DNA of 64,000 bases from Whitmania pigra (taxonomy: Eukaryota > Annelida > Clitellata > Hirudinida > Haemopidae): NCBI GenBank assembly GCA_021613335.1, contig JAJTWR010000266.1, positions 1,926,501-1,990,500 on the forward strand, read 5' to 3'. The notes below the pieces were generated by a model. That model saw only the letters and a list, made by a program, of their open reading frames with translations, ran no database searches and had not been told where the DNA came from. The position numbers were made by a program, and so were the translations under genes. This document shows, piece after piece, positions 9,246 through 34,696 of the stretch; positions within the stretch are counted from its first letter, which is position 1; each line of letters opens with the position of its first letter.

Positions 9246-10800
9246 ATGGCTTCTCTGGGGGACTTTAAAATATCTCGAATGTTTAATAGTTTAAGTCATG
9301 CGAGAGGGTATTTATTACTTAGTGTTCAGTTTAGTCAATTTAGCTTTCCTGAATTTTTTTATTGTTTTTGAAAGGCTGCTAGCTTTCGTTAACGTCCTTC
9401 GTGGTTGTACGATTGAACAGTTTGCAAGCCTGTTACGTGAACCTAACTTTTATAAAAGCACTTCAAGAAGCACAGCCAACAACTTCATTGCCGAAATTGA
9501 ACAAAAGCTGCAAATGCTGTTTCGTAAGTTGGGCATATTTGAAATTTAGCTTTAGTTGTTTGAATATTTACTTTTCTAATACTATTAAAGCCACTGGTGG
9601 ACTGCTGTTTTATGGTCTTCTGAGCAATGGAGAAGTTATCAACCTTTCATTGAACGACAGATTTTTCAGCTCTTCTCCATCAGTTACTTATAGCAATTTC
9701 TATCATAAAGAGGTAAAAATTGATGTTTTTAGGAAATGCATTCAGATTAATAATGGTAATTCTGACATTTTGATAGTGCCTTGATGCTTTGCTTCCTCCA
9801 ACAACATCTTTTCTATTAATGGTTGGAACCATACACGGACTGGAAGTAACAAAGCTAACGGATTCAACCATCAAGCAACTGTCCACAATTCGACTCGAAC
9901 CAAATAAAGGTGAGTAAGGTTAACTTTGAACTGACTCAGATAAGATAGCTCGGGATTAAATATAAAAAATTACATCACAGAATGCAGGTCTCTTCTAAAG
10001 GAACATTCTATTTGGTCCTCAATTGAGGGACTGTCAAAGGACCTTTACCTAGCAGTGACGGATAATGTTGTGTGGATGCATGATTCTATCCGGGAAGTAA
10101 GCAGTTTATATTATAATACTATATATTAGATACTTGCCTTAAAAAACTACATTTTCTCATACAAAAAATGGAATTATCAGGCTTGTAGACTTATTATTAC
10201 TATTTTATTTTTCCTACAGCATTTCCCAAGAAGCCAAATAAGAATGATTAGATACAACGAAGGAGATATTCAACTGGTTTGGGAAAAATTGGTTTCCAGT
10301 CAGGTGACACTGGCCAATTTTACCGTTGCCAAGGAGTTGAAAGTTCTTGGTACATGCTCTCATTTGATTTTTTCTAATTTTAATTTTTGAGGTATCAGAA
10401 CAGTAAACTAATTTCATTATAAATTTATAGTGACTATAAATATTTTCATGTATTTTAATATTTTATAATGATATGTTGATACTTTAGCTGATGATCATGG
10501 TGGTTTCTACAGATGATTTGTTCCAGTTCCAATTTGATCCAAATCGTTCATTGTTGGGACTACAGGAGTCCTTCGCCTCTGTCAAGAGTTCCCGTGTTCA
10601 GAAATTGATCGTCCACAAAGATTCAGAGGCTGCAATACACGAGTTTCCCGATGGCCGTATGTTATTTTATTTGTCATTATTGGTAAAAGAAATAAATTGT
10701 CGGTTTTATAAGAATTTAAATCATTTATCTTGTGACTAAGCTTATGATTGAGGAGTTTCAATTTTATTTAGCTTTGTGGATTGTACATATGCCTGCATAA
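9246..10800 (+). CDS. Unrecognised 8-exon gene, 294 aa
   Basis: I do not recognise this protein. Eight exons join in consistent phase with GT-AG introns: 9246-9307, 9375-9523, 9591-9712, 9777-9909, 9981-10096, 10220-10349, 10513-10656, 10772-10800. The total is 885 nt, giving 294 residues and a TAA. The start MASLGDFKISRMFNSL is the first ATG in frame. There is no signal peptide, TM segment or Cys/His pattern. Alternating short hydrophobic strands (GGLLFYGLLSNGEVINLSL, SFLLMVGTIHGLEVTKL, KDLYLAVTDNVVWMHDS, GPLWIVHMPA) would suit a beta-propeller-like fold, but that is only an impression. It could be the N-terminal part of a longer gene whose last exon I misplaced: the final exon encodes only nine residues and is the weakest part of the model. 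Confidence 0.6.
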
Positions 10801-11930
10801 GGCACTTCTTAATCGACCTACTATTTGTGTAGCACCCTACCCCAGGGTTGCGAACATGACATGTTGCATTCTCCAGTTTGCTGGAACGCAACCCTGTGAG
10901 CTAACTCACATGCTCATCGTTAATAATAAAGTTTTCTTTTGGCATTTTTCAGCAATTCTCAAACACAAGGGAAAGAAACAAACAATTTAAGTTGAATTTA
11001 AATTTGAAATTAATTTTTCCTAAGTTTTTTTTTTTTAATTCTATTTGGAAATGTTCTATTTTTCTACAATTCTCCTGCATTGGGTTTTGGATAATGAAGG
11101 GTATCTCCTACATGTTTAATTTGATTTATTATTATTTTGATCTCGATTGCCTTTTTTGGCAATCTGTAAAGTTTTTGTTCATTTCTAGTCTAATACCATC
11201 TCATTTTAAACTGTTACTTATGAGATTATTTCTGTTTATATTGTTTTCTTCTTGGAGTTTGACAATAAGGCTGCTATCAGAGTTCATCATTGATGTGCAA
11301 GTAATTTTCATATAGTACAGAAGTAGTTCTGTTTATCTTTTATGTTCTGTTTATATCAAGCAGTTTTTCAATTAAGCATAATTATTATTATTATCATCAT
11401 CAACAAGCCCTCATTACTTCTGGTCAGTTGTTTGCTCCCGTCTGAATCAAATTTTGGCTGTTACATGTATTCTGTCCAATTATACTCATTATTTTTATAT
11501 TTTCTTTTTTACTAAGGGACCCAGCATTCATTCCCAACGAAACACAATTATGGTCATTATCTAATAACTGTTTTTTATAGTGCCAATGTGATTTTTTATC
11601 GTTCAGAAAAGTAATATTTTTGTTTTTTTTTGGTTGTGCTGCCATACGTTTCCATTTTTACGTTGAACTTATTGTTTCTTTTTCTTAACCGAGGCATTGA
11701 CATTTTTTGTTTAATCATGGCTCATGTCATATTTAACAGATTTGATGTATTATTATTTTCCGGTGACTTGAGTTTTTTTCAGATTTTGTTTCAAAATAAA
11801 TCATGCACTCTAAAGTATCATCTCATTTGTTGTTATTTAATTGAACTCAATATTAAAACACAAAAGTATACATTCAGGCTAAAAAAAATTGTATTAGTAA
11901 TTCATAAAATAAATAATCTCTGGTCAAATT
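10801..11930. other. Intergenic between the unknown gene and KDM5 3' end
   Basis: A T-rich region between two genes transcribed toward each other. ORFs at 10992-11315 and 11630-11986 are low-complexity Phe/Leu/Ile strings without similarity. The 3' UTRs of both genes probably lie here. Confidence 0.5.
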
Positions 11931-24205
<12,275 letters not shown>

Positions 24206-24546
24206 CGTAGACGATCGCGATTTATTTGATCATCGAAAGTAAACAAAACAATCAACAAATGCCGTCGTCCATAACAGCCATTTTTGCGATTGACAAAAGA
24301 TAAAAGATTAATTTTTGTTTTTAAAACAGTGTCAAATTGCTTTGTTTTTTATTATTTTATGTAAACAATTTAAAACACAAAATTAAAAATTGATTATGCA
24401 AAAAATCACTATTAAAAACTTGATCCATCTATTTTCATAAACATTTGTATACAAACTATCGCCCGCACTAATGTTTTACTGAGTTACCGCGTGTTGATCG
24501 CATTTGATTTGCCAATTCGAATACGTGAACATTATAATTTTTAGAC
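24206..24546. promoter_or_regulatory. Shared KDM5/IMP4 bidirectional promoter region
   Basis: 341 bp separate the start codon of KDM5 (minus) from that of IMP4 (plus), so 5' UTRs and both promoters must lie here or overlap the first exons. The region is AT-rich with no clear TATA arrangement that I would name. Head-to-head housekeeping pairs commonly share one nucleosome-free region; sharing here is inference. Confidence 0.6.
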
Positions 24547-26451
24547 ATGGTAATCTAAAAACAATGTTTAAGTCTGAATCGAAACTAAGATTTCTCTAAT
24601 ATTTATTCAGTTCAAGAGACATAGACGCGAACGGAGAGAATACATTTACAGAACCGGTATTGAAAGTAGAGATGAGAAAATTTTGAACAGAAAGAAAATC
24701 CTCAAGGAGGCAGTTGATGGTTTGTCTACATTTAATGTAATTGGTCAAAGCCTCAGATGGTACTTCAAATGAATCATTTCAGCTTCAAATAAAATCCCAA
24801 CTGAACTTCAAAAAGATGGAATAGCCATATACAAAAGTCTGGAATGGGAGGATGCTGGAGGGGAAGGTGAATACCATTACATCATTTAAATTTAACCTTG
24901 TTTCATTATTACATTTTCGTCCAGAAGAAAAGTATAATATTATTTTAGATAAATGCTAGGAATATAAGATTGCCATTTATTTGGTTAAAGTTTTTTTAAG
25001 GCTTTTGTGTTTTCTGCACATTTAGATTGTCCTTGTAGGTGTTGTGACCCAAGAAGACAATGAATACAAATGGGCTGGGGTAGCTGACCCCAAAATTGTG
25101 ATAACAACTTCAAGGAAACCCAGCTCCAGTCTGCAGAAATTTGCCAAGGTAAGTCTCAGGATTAAAAATCAATTTATTAATATCATCTTCCACATTTAGC
25201 AATTCTGAGTTGTGATTAGTAAGTGTTCTTTCCGAAATAACATATTGACATACTTGCAAATTAATAAATTTAGTTTTACAAATAATAAGAATCTTATGTG
25301 TGATCTAGGAAATTAGGCTCATGTTTCCAACAAGTCACAAGATCAACAGAGGTGGTCACGACCTTAAAATGCTGGTTAATTCTTGTATTGCCAACGAATA
25401 CACCGATCTCATCATACTGTCTGAAACAAGAGGCAGACCTGGTTGGCATTTGGTTGTGCACCATTAATTGTTCATTTTTGAGAAAACACCTTATTGGCTG
25501 ATGAAATTCTAGATGACAAAAGTATAACTTTATAAGAATTAATATAAAAAAAATATAATAACAGTAAATGACAAATATTACTGTAATCTACTAAAGTACT
25601 CTCTAACCAGTACAATATTTAAGAACACAATGCTAAGGCAATAGTTGACAATTTCTTACTAACCAGATGAGATGATCGTTTGCCACCTTCCTCATGGGCC
25701 GACTGCTTACTTCAACATCGACCAAGTTGTCATGAGGCACGAAGTCAAAGACATTGGGAAGATTTCTGAAGAATACCCTCAGTTAGTCTTTGAAGGGATA
25801 ACATCGAAGCTCGGAGAGAGGGTTAGTAATTTGAGAAGTCACACCTGTTCGTTACATATCATAATGGATTTGAATTATTCTAAAATATCCAAATTATTTT
25901 AGTGGAGTTAATGCGTAGTTTGCTCCTATCTCGTATTTGTTTAAATCATCATTCATATCCTTCCAAAAGGTCAAGGACATATTGAAGTATCTGTTCCCTG
26001 TTGCCAAGGACACTAGCAGGAGGATTATTAGCTTCTTCTCATTTGATGGGATTAAGATTCTGTTCAGGTTGGTTTCATCTTCTATCATCCACATTTGATA
26101 AGAATTTTTAGACTGTTGTGGAATACTAATGGTGTTTGATGAATCTCTACATGGGTTACTTATAAAACACTTTTTCTCAGGCACCATACCACAAAGAAAA
26201 TCAACAATAGATGGACTGTCAGTGAACAGGGACCAAGATTTGAATTAAAATGTATGCTTCTGAGACATATTGCTTAAAATGCAAATTTTTATTATTATAT
26301 TTTTTTACCCATGAATGCAGTGTTCAAGATTATAAGAGGCACAATTGACGTGGAAGACAGTGCAGATATAGAATACCAGATGAGCAACTTCACAAATGCT
26401 GCAAAAACCAAGACTCCACTGTGGCTCAAGCCAATTGATTATTTTGATTAA
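24547..26451 (+). CDS. IMP4: U3 snoRNP protein IMP4 (Brix domain)
   Basis: A component of the small-subunit processome (with MPP10 and IMP3) needed for 18S rRNA processing in the nucleolus. Nine exons: 24547-24549, 24611-24719, 24783-24866, 25039-25148, 25309-25441, 25667-25821, 25970-26067, 26181-26251, 26321-26451; 894 nt, 297 aa against 291 in human. Family signatures run throughout: RRERREYIYR, EYKWAGVADPKIVITTSR, MFPTSHKINRGGHD, ICHLPHGPTAYFN-type block (VCHLPHGPTAYF), VMRHEV, KYLFPVAKD and GPRFELK. In this model the first coding exon is the ATG alone, followed at once by GTAATC; the next exon starts with Phe-Lys-Arg, which aligns to the second residue onward of the family. An ATTAAA at 26494 is a candidate poly(A) signal. 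Confidence 0.93.
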
Positions 26452-26886
26452 AATCTAAATTAATAATTCCCCATAAGTTTGGTTGACTGAGCAATTAAAG
26501 ATACACTTTTGACAATGTCAGACATGAATACAGCCATTAAAATATGTCAGAATTATCAATTGAAAATTTAAAACTTGATAAAATGCATAAAAGGTTGGAA
26601 ATACTGATTGATGATTAGAAGTGCTCTACTTGTTCAGTGTTTTGTGAGTCGTGATGGGGTGTGGCCTTAATACAAATTTGTCTTTCAGTGAACGGCCACT
26701 AACTTCCTGTGTGTGATGTAACTCACAAGCATCCTCTGATTCAATAGGCTGCTTTTATTTATTTATATTTCTAATAAGATGAATCAAGATGTTGTGGAAT
26801 TGATCAACAATAGAAAAGACAATAATTTCAGAATTTGTGGTGCCAACACATTCAAGTTGACTTTCAAAGTTGGCTAAACGAGTAAA
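26452..26886. other. 3' intergenic between convergent IMP4 and guanylate cyclase genes
   Basis: About 430 bp with no coding similarity, presumably the two 3' UTRs. Confidence 0.5.
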
Positions 26887-29800
26887 TCATTTGAACTTGT
26901 GGAGCTCTGGTGGAGCAGCGAGCTTAGGGTCGGGAACTGACAAGTTGGTTCCCTTCTTGCTTTTCAGCCAATAGGTTCTCATGTTACCTTTACCCTAGAT
27001 AATTCCAAATTATGGTTAGTTAATATACTCGTCAAATCACGGTGGGAAAATAAATTATACTACCTTTATTGGTATTTCACCTCTCTCCTCCAGTTCGAAG
27101 GATCCATCCTTCACAAGCAATGAAGCTGTCGAGTGACTCACGTGTATCTTCAGAGCTTCATAATTTTAAAATAAATTATAACCGCGACTTTTAATATCCT
27201 TAATCATTCGTCTCTACAAATTACCGGCCACTCATGTTCAGCTATGAGTTTCGTGCCTTTTATTGAAAATGTCATATTCGACCGTTAGAAGAGAATAAGA
27301 TTCATCATTGAAGTTATTAGCTAACCATAGCCACTTGTTTGCATCCTAGAGGCCACGTTGACGGTATCACCGTACATGCAATACTGGGGAAGGGTTGTCC
27401 CGAGGACTCCAGCCACGAGAGGTCCTTTGACGGTTTTGTATAATGTAATAAATAAATTATCTATTTTCTTTAATTTTTTATTATAAATCTCGGCACGGGT
27501 CAAACGACCTCTCGCCAACAACTATAAAAATAGAACAACATTTCGATGAAGTTATTTCGTTACGTCGACAATAAATGTGATGGATTATTTAAATTCTTAG
27601 TCTATCTAATATCTAATTATTATCTAACCCATAATTTGATTGATTTCAACAAAATAAACGTCAAAATACTTCCAAAACCTTTTTAAAGTAACTAGTTTTA
27701 TCTGGACATCTGACATTTTCTTGGTTTAATGAGATTTTGGCAATTCAGTTTGGCGAACAATTACTCACTTAATAACAAACTACTTTTTTTTTATACAAAC
27801 CGGAATGGAGTCCAACCCTAAGCTGAAGAATGTTGTTCTTGGTCCCAGGAACCTTAAACTTGTGGATGGTTCCGAACATTTCTAGTGCCATAGTAGCCAC
27901 TTCAGATGCGTGCCTTTTGAGTCTTTTGGGGACCCCGCTGACTACCATATAAATGTCCTTTGTGGTCTCGCACTTCACAAATTGTAATACACTACAGTTA
28001 AAGATCTATAATACTTGTTATTATTATGTGAAGATGTAAATGCGTTTTAAGAAAACATGCTAATGTGAATATATTCTTCATAATCACATGTGACATTGTA
28101 ACTTAGATATAATCTTCCAAAATAACACCGATGGCAATTAAAGCCTCGGTGAACACATTTTTCAAATTAAGCTACTACAATGGCAGCCAAAAAAGACATT
28201 ATACCTTGTACAGGTCGTACCTATTGGTGACCAAATCGAATTGCTTGAACACCTCGTTGAGAAAGTTTATAACCTGCCGAAATAACCAAGCCTCAATATT
28301 GTAAGTTCGCTATCTCAAACATAAATTTAATTCTGTAGATAAAAGTAATTCAGTTTTAGTTTCATTAACTGTAAAGACTGAGTGAAAATGCACAAGTTAT
28401 GAAAGACATAGCTGCTATTTTTATCTGTCTAGACGTAATAAAACCAAGGTAAACCATTAAGCTGCTGAGTATGAGCTGTACAAGTATTGAAGTATAATTA
28501 TATAAGTATACAAGTATTTGATACAATTATACAAACAATGGCGGGAGAATCAGACTGAAGGATGACGTGAAATCCCACGATGTCCGAGAAGTAAATTGTG
28601 GCTTCTTCAAATTCCTCTGGACTTACGGTTTCATTGTTTAGCATGGCTACCGCTATGTCCCTGTTTAGAAGAGTTAAGAATGGCTAATCTAATGATATAT
28701 AATTTCTTACCCAATGTTCACTTATACATAGATGCAAACAAGTATTAAGATGGCCAAATTGGAAAAGATTAGGAAAAAAAAAGGTTGTGATAAAACTTTC
28801 TGAGGTAAAATATTGAATATCCATGCTTCAACTTCTGCTTTCTTTTGTTTCAATTCTTCGGTTCTTTTGGCCACCAAGGTTTGCAAGCGTTGGTTCAGTT
28901 TCTCCAGTTTTTCCAGCGTTACGTCCATGATGTGGAGTGTCCTTGCTTATGAAATGGCCGAGTCAGATATCGAATCATAATTTTTCGACAAACTCTTAAA
29001 ATACCTTCCTTTAGAAAGCTTCTTCATCTCAAGGTTGATGTTGGCGAATGTCATTCTATCTTCTGGCCTTTCCTCAAGACATCCAGCCATGATTTCCATC
29101 CAACTGCTCGGCGCTTGATTTGATGGGACTTGCGGCCTAAAGGGTGGTTGAAGTCCATAAGCCATAACCCGACGAAGAATTTCTGTAAGTTTCATGTTAC
29201 CGGGAAAAAATATGCATTAAAATTTACGGGCAGAACCAAGAGTTTAATTGATGCTTGAATAAATCTGTCTAACATTATTTGACAACTCACGAGATAGTGG
29301 TTGATTTTGTCTTTCCAAAGCATAAGACTGATCCCATAGCGTAACCTCTTGCATGATAATACCAAAGGCAAACAAGTCTCCTTCTTTGGTGCCGTAAACT
29401 GAATCTAGAAGACCTTCTTCAATCCTCAGAAGTTCGGGAGCAAGATAAAGGGCATCTTCGCCTGACATGAAAATGCACAAGAAAAATAACTCACAACCGA
29501 CAAGAATTTCAAATAATAATAAATTTTGCACAGAAGTAAATCGAGTCTCTCACTGCTCTTATGGACCATAGCCACTTTTTCGGCGTGTAGCAGGTGGATT
29601 CCGTAGTCGGTAACCTTGCAGGTCCATCTGTTATCTATGACGCAGTTCTTGCTTGTCAAGTGTCCGTGAAACTTTAGAGCAGTCCGGTGGAGATACTCCA
29701 TGCCCTGCGGGGAACTTTTGTTGGAAAACACAGCAAGATAGGGAAATATTCATCTTGTGAGTTTATCAGCTCTATAATAAGGCCTTTGTTGCAGCAGATG

Positions 29801-32800
29801 ATAATGAATGCCTTCGTGGCGACATAAGTTCCTCATCAGAATCAGTGGAATATTCTTTTCATTCAACTCCAATTCACGTTAACCGTCGCGTTAATTATTT
29901 TAGCAAACATTTTTAACGCACTAAATCAGCAGCCCCAATATTAAACCAAACAAAACAAATTGTTCTCAACAAACAGCTGATATGTCGAGAATGAGTGACA
30001 GTTTATTGTCGAAACTGGGAGATACGAGTATCTTTTCTTTGATGACATCAGCCAGACTCCCGAATTTGTTGTACAAGTACACGAGGCAGTTGTTCGGAAG
30101 GTCAAGACAAACTCCGAGAAACAGATTAAGGTTCTGGTGACGAATGTTTGCCATCTGTCGAAGAAACAACGTTTTCTTCTGACAATCGTGAGTACGATCT
30201 TCAGTTCGAGTAGTAGATTAATTCCACCTGGAAATAACTAAAATGACGCCTTGTCTAGATGAGATTCTTGTAAAATTTCGAGACTAATTTAGACGGCAAT
30301 CACCGTTACTCGAAATCTTGTTGGACTTTGTCATATGAGTTTGACAGATTTAAGCGCTATAAGTCTATCTAAAAAAACTCGATTCTTAACAAATAAACCT
30401 GTTTAATTTCTTCAACAAAGACGGGATTCTTATAGTTGATTCGTTCGACATGCGAGTTGATTCTAAGGATGCTACATACTTGGGCCTTTTTATAAGTCAA
30501 TAAATAAATAAAATAATTAATATCACTAAGATAATTAATACATAATTTAAGTAATATTAATCATTAATGAGTTAAAATGATTTTGGATTCAAATCTGCGT
30601 GGAAGGCTTGAGATTAGTGAAAAATCACTGATCTGAAGTCTTAGTCAATAAAAAGCCACGAGCTGGAACTTATCATGAAATAAATTATTACTATTACAGG
30701 GACAAGGAACAATAAAAATGCTTATTTCAAAATAAATTATTTTGCTATACATTTCAATCGATTTAAGTGCACCTTGTAAATCCCAACTTCCGTGTAGAAA
30801 TCTTTGTCAGTAAATTGGACAGTGGTTGCGATTTTCGCCTGCCTCCTTGATTCTTGCAAAAGGACATTGAAACCATCGAACTGACGTTAACAATCATCTC
30901 TCACGTTCTCGCAAGTAACAACATAATTTATTTATTTTTTGACTTGAATGCTTCGGCATAAATTTATAATATTCATATCTTGTTTTTTTCCTTTATTATA
31001 CTAAATATATTTTAGAAAAATGATGAGTCTATCAGATTAGATCAAAAATTTATTTGAATTAATTGCATTGTTAGACTCACGCTCTCTCTTTCCTGATTCA
31101 TAATTTCATCCCATCTAATTCTGAAGCCTTCATTCTTGCTCCAAATTTCGCTGCTCATATCTTGAAGAGAACTGTGTTGGAAAAAAAGGTCTCAAAGTTA
31201 AAATTATTATTTCAATCGTTTATTGTAGATGAGGCTTCAAAGAAATAGATCTTTTATTGCGAATGAAGTATGAGGATAGCAATTGTTTTATGTGGAGAAA
31301 TATATAATATTGTATATTAACAAATTCGATGTCACTGCAAGGTATTGCGTAAATAATAATTGAACCAATTAATACATTTTCAACTCAATTTCCAAAAGCA
31401 AATAATTTACAACGATCGAGTGCAATATATTATGTATATCGTACTCCGGCATCGAAATAGGAGAATGTTGAATAAATTTTATAATTAGCTATTAATGCAC
31501 GTTTGTTTGTGAGCATTATTTCGATCTTTAAACATCCTCTTTATTCAAAACCAGACACCAACTTTTTTATAGTCATGACGAATGTATACACGAACGTAGC
31601 GAGGAGCAGAAAGGTTAAAACATTGTCGTAATCCCATATTCTCGGGAATCCTGATGAAAGTGAAAACACAATAAAGTTATTTCTCTTAAAAATAAACAAA
31701 AATTGCGTTTCATGTGGTGGTTACTGAGGTTTTCTAGGATCAGAGAGCGCTATTTGCAAATATTCGAACTGGATTTGAGGTAACAACATCCAACATAAAA
31801 TTTAAATACAGCAATCGTGAATTTAAAAAGCTATTAATGTTATAAATAATAGTAAATTTGAGTTTCGACAATGGATTTTCTTAGAGTACCAATAGAATTA
31901 ATAGCGGCCTATTAATCAAGAATCGGTCCTACTTGATTCTTCGACGTGGCAATCGCTGCCTTTCATTAAATCCAGACAAATTGACGAGCCATCGGGGGGT
32001 GAGGCCTTCTTACCCGGCCACCAAAAGACGCCCGTTAAAAGTTCAAGGTCTTCAATGTCTACGCTCTTCACGTGATCAGCTTCTTCGTAGTCGAAATCGA
32101 ATGAATCTAAGTCTCTCTTCAAACGAGAATTGTTATGAAAACTCGTGTTGCTCTCTGTTGATGACTCAGGCATAAACTCATCTTCTTCCATGTCTAGGCC
32201 CTCCCTGAAAAATTGATCTGCATACTTGTCCGATCCTTCGTACATCATCCTCATTCTACCGTTTTGGGCTATTTCAATGACCAGATTGACGTCTCTAATT
32301 GGCATCTCACTCCGATGAATCTCCTTTATCCAAGGTTCATGCACGTGAACGGTGTTGAAGTAACCGCTTGCAAAGTTGAAGTAGTAACCCGCTTTTATTG
32401 ATTCGGCAGAAGGAACTGTCGCGGAAAGCAGAAGAAAAGTTACTCAAACGCTTACTTACAAGCATATTTAAAATTATGTTCACCATGTTCATTCAATAAG
32501 TACATCGTTTTATCTATTTGATGGAAAAACTTAAGATGTCTCTGACGAAATTAGGCTGTTGGCAGAAAAATGCCTACAAATATTGAGCGATATTCATAAT
32601 GAATGGAAAACACCCACAAGGACTCTCGTCAGTGATTTCATAGAGAGATTTGGTTAATTTTTTGTAGTTCCAAGTAGGTCCATGATTCGCCGTTGATCGA
32701 TTTATTGCTTTGGCTAATAAATAAATGCTGTCAAACAGGAGAGCTCCGTTGATATCGATATCTTGCTGTAAAAGCACAAATTCAAACAATATGGCAAGGA

Positions 32801-34696
32801 ATTGTCTGAATTGAATTTTACTTTCAGGTAAATTTATTTCTTATCACTGAAATAATTTGACCGATTAGGCCAAGTAAGAAAATTCACTTCGCTTCTTTTA
32901 TAAACCGATTAAATGCATTATAAATTGCTAAATGTTTATTTGTCATCTAACCTTTAGAACGAGTTCTCTTTTTAATTGATTGTACTGTCTGTTGTAGACA
33001 TCCCTAAACTGTCTCAGACTGGCCTCGTATTCCGACCAGGTCAGTTTGTAAGGTTTCTTCAAGTTTATCGAAAGTAGGCCATCGAAGGCACTTGAGGCAT
33101 AAATGTCTTCAAAGCCAAATATCTTCACGTTCACTAAAACAAAAATTTGGTTTAATTTCATCGTTCTGTGATTCGAGATATCAGAAAAGAATTTGGAAAA
33201 GTGTCTGAAAATGTTTCACGCATTTCGTTGCACTTTAAGTTATTGTTTCTTATTTACTTATTCCTTATTGCTTTAAATTAATTAATTAATATCATTTTTT
33301 TAATATCATGATCTTTTTATCTAACAAATAAAGGAATGAATTTAACTTCTCATGAATAGCCAAACCAACCGAGGTAGAAGAAGAAGGTGATAAACACATA
33401 CTGAATTTTTCCGTCCTTCAGCAAGCCCAGGTCGAAAGCAGCCTTCATTGCGTTCAAAACAACGCACTCACTGGCAACGATCATGTAAACTGAAGGGAAG
33501 CATGTGTAGTACACTTTATTTCTACGCATATAGTGCGCACAAACTTTTATTCGCTATTCTGTCCCAAAGCTTTTAAGGCATACGATCTCTAAAGATCGTC
33601 AACACTTTCATTTAAAGCTTGTTAGAATTAAAAGTATTTATTCATATTATTCAAGTAAAAGAAAAAGTCAAGAAAACATCATAATCTGCTTTCATAATTA
33701 TATGTATAATTTATAAGTGTGACCATGGAGCCTACCATTTATCTTGTTGCTCACATCTTTGAAGTAGTCCGAAGCAGCTACGTAAGTGTCCCTCTTTTGA
33801 GTTACAGGCTCAAAAGGATTCGAATGATCTTTGTTGTCCGTTTCGCAGTCCGGTATAATCGTGCTAGAAATATCTTTACCCGAGTCTCGAAAGTAATCTT
33901 TGAATACTGCTTGTATCAATCTCGCCCTACCGAAGTTCTCAGGATCGTCAGTGCTTATGATGGATACTTTAGACCAGCTTTTAATCTTGACAAGAAAACT
34001 GAACAGCATGTCTATCACTTCCTTAGCGGATCCTCCGATACGATAGACATTTGGTATCTGTGGGAAGGGAGCACCGATATCTAGAGTGTAACATCCTATT
34101 GAAATCAAGGGGATGTCTGGATCAATTGAAGCGTAGAACTTGGAAACAGTGTAGCACACTGAATCGCACATAAGGCCCACAGCAAAAGGCAATATCTTCA
34201 GAAAGTAAAGAATCTTAATTAGCTTTTAAAGTTATTGATACTCGTGAATTGTAAGAATTGCCCAATGCACTGATGTCATTCGTAATTCATAAATAAACTC
34301 CACGTCTATATCAAGTCTAAAATGTTTCTAGTAATATTGCCTTGAATAACCTAACACTTTATGCCTAGCAGTATATTTTACCTTCTTGCTTGCCGCGTGT
34401 TTTGTCAATTCGCCCAGCACTTTCGCATGGTCACATTCAGTATCGAACAGCTTGACCGTTTGAAAATCAAATTTAAATATCTTTGGGTCTAAGAGGCCCT
34501 CCCGTTTGATTCTTAATACAGCCATGTACGTTGCAAGAATGATCTCGTCAGGGTCGAGCCTTATGTTGCCACGCAGTTGGTTGCAGGGAGCATACACAAC
34601 CACATCCACATGTTTTCGTTTTGTCCCTATCTTCGAGACTACGAGTATTGCAACCCAAACTTGAAATAACAGTATTTTAAAGCAGTAAAACATCAC
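26887..34696 (-). CDS. Membrane receptor guanylate cyclase (natriuretic-peptide-receptor-like)
   Basis: Converts GTP to cGMP on ligand binding. Twenty-one exons from 34382-34696 down to 26887-26994 give about 1190 aa. Order: signal peptide (first ~20 residues), ANF-receptor ligand-binding domain ([31 protein letters not shown]), an unusually long acidic juxtamembrane stretch (exon 31933-32415) ending in the [13 protein letters not shown] block of this family, TM helix (exon 31563-31650, [15 protein letters not shown]), kinase-homology domain without the HRD Asp ([19 protein letters not shown]), a dimerising coiled coil, and the cyclase domain. Metal-binding Asps are kept (YFSDIVGF and the KDIYMVVSG block), as are the guanine-selecting Glu (CETTKD) and Cys ([10 protein letters not shown]). 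The joint between exons 28797-28941 and 28537-28660 does not keep phase with canonical sites. The paralogue is uncertain, so no symbol is given. Confidence 0.88.

Noticed and set aside
28722..28800. Hydrophobic extension after ILPQK as an extra TM segment of the guanylate cyclase
   Set aside because: It is read-through into the intron (poly-T tract); the family continues directly into the catalytic domain.
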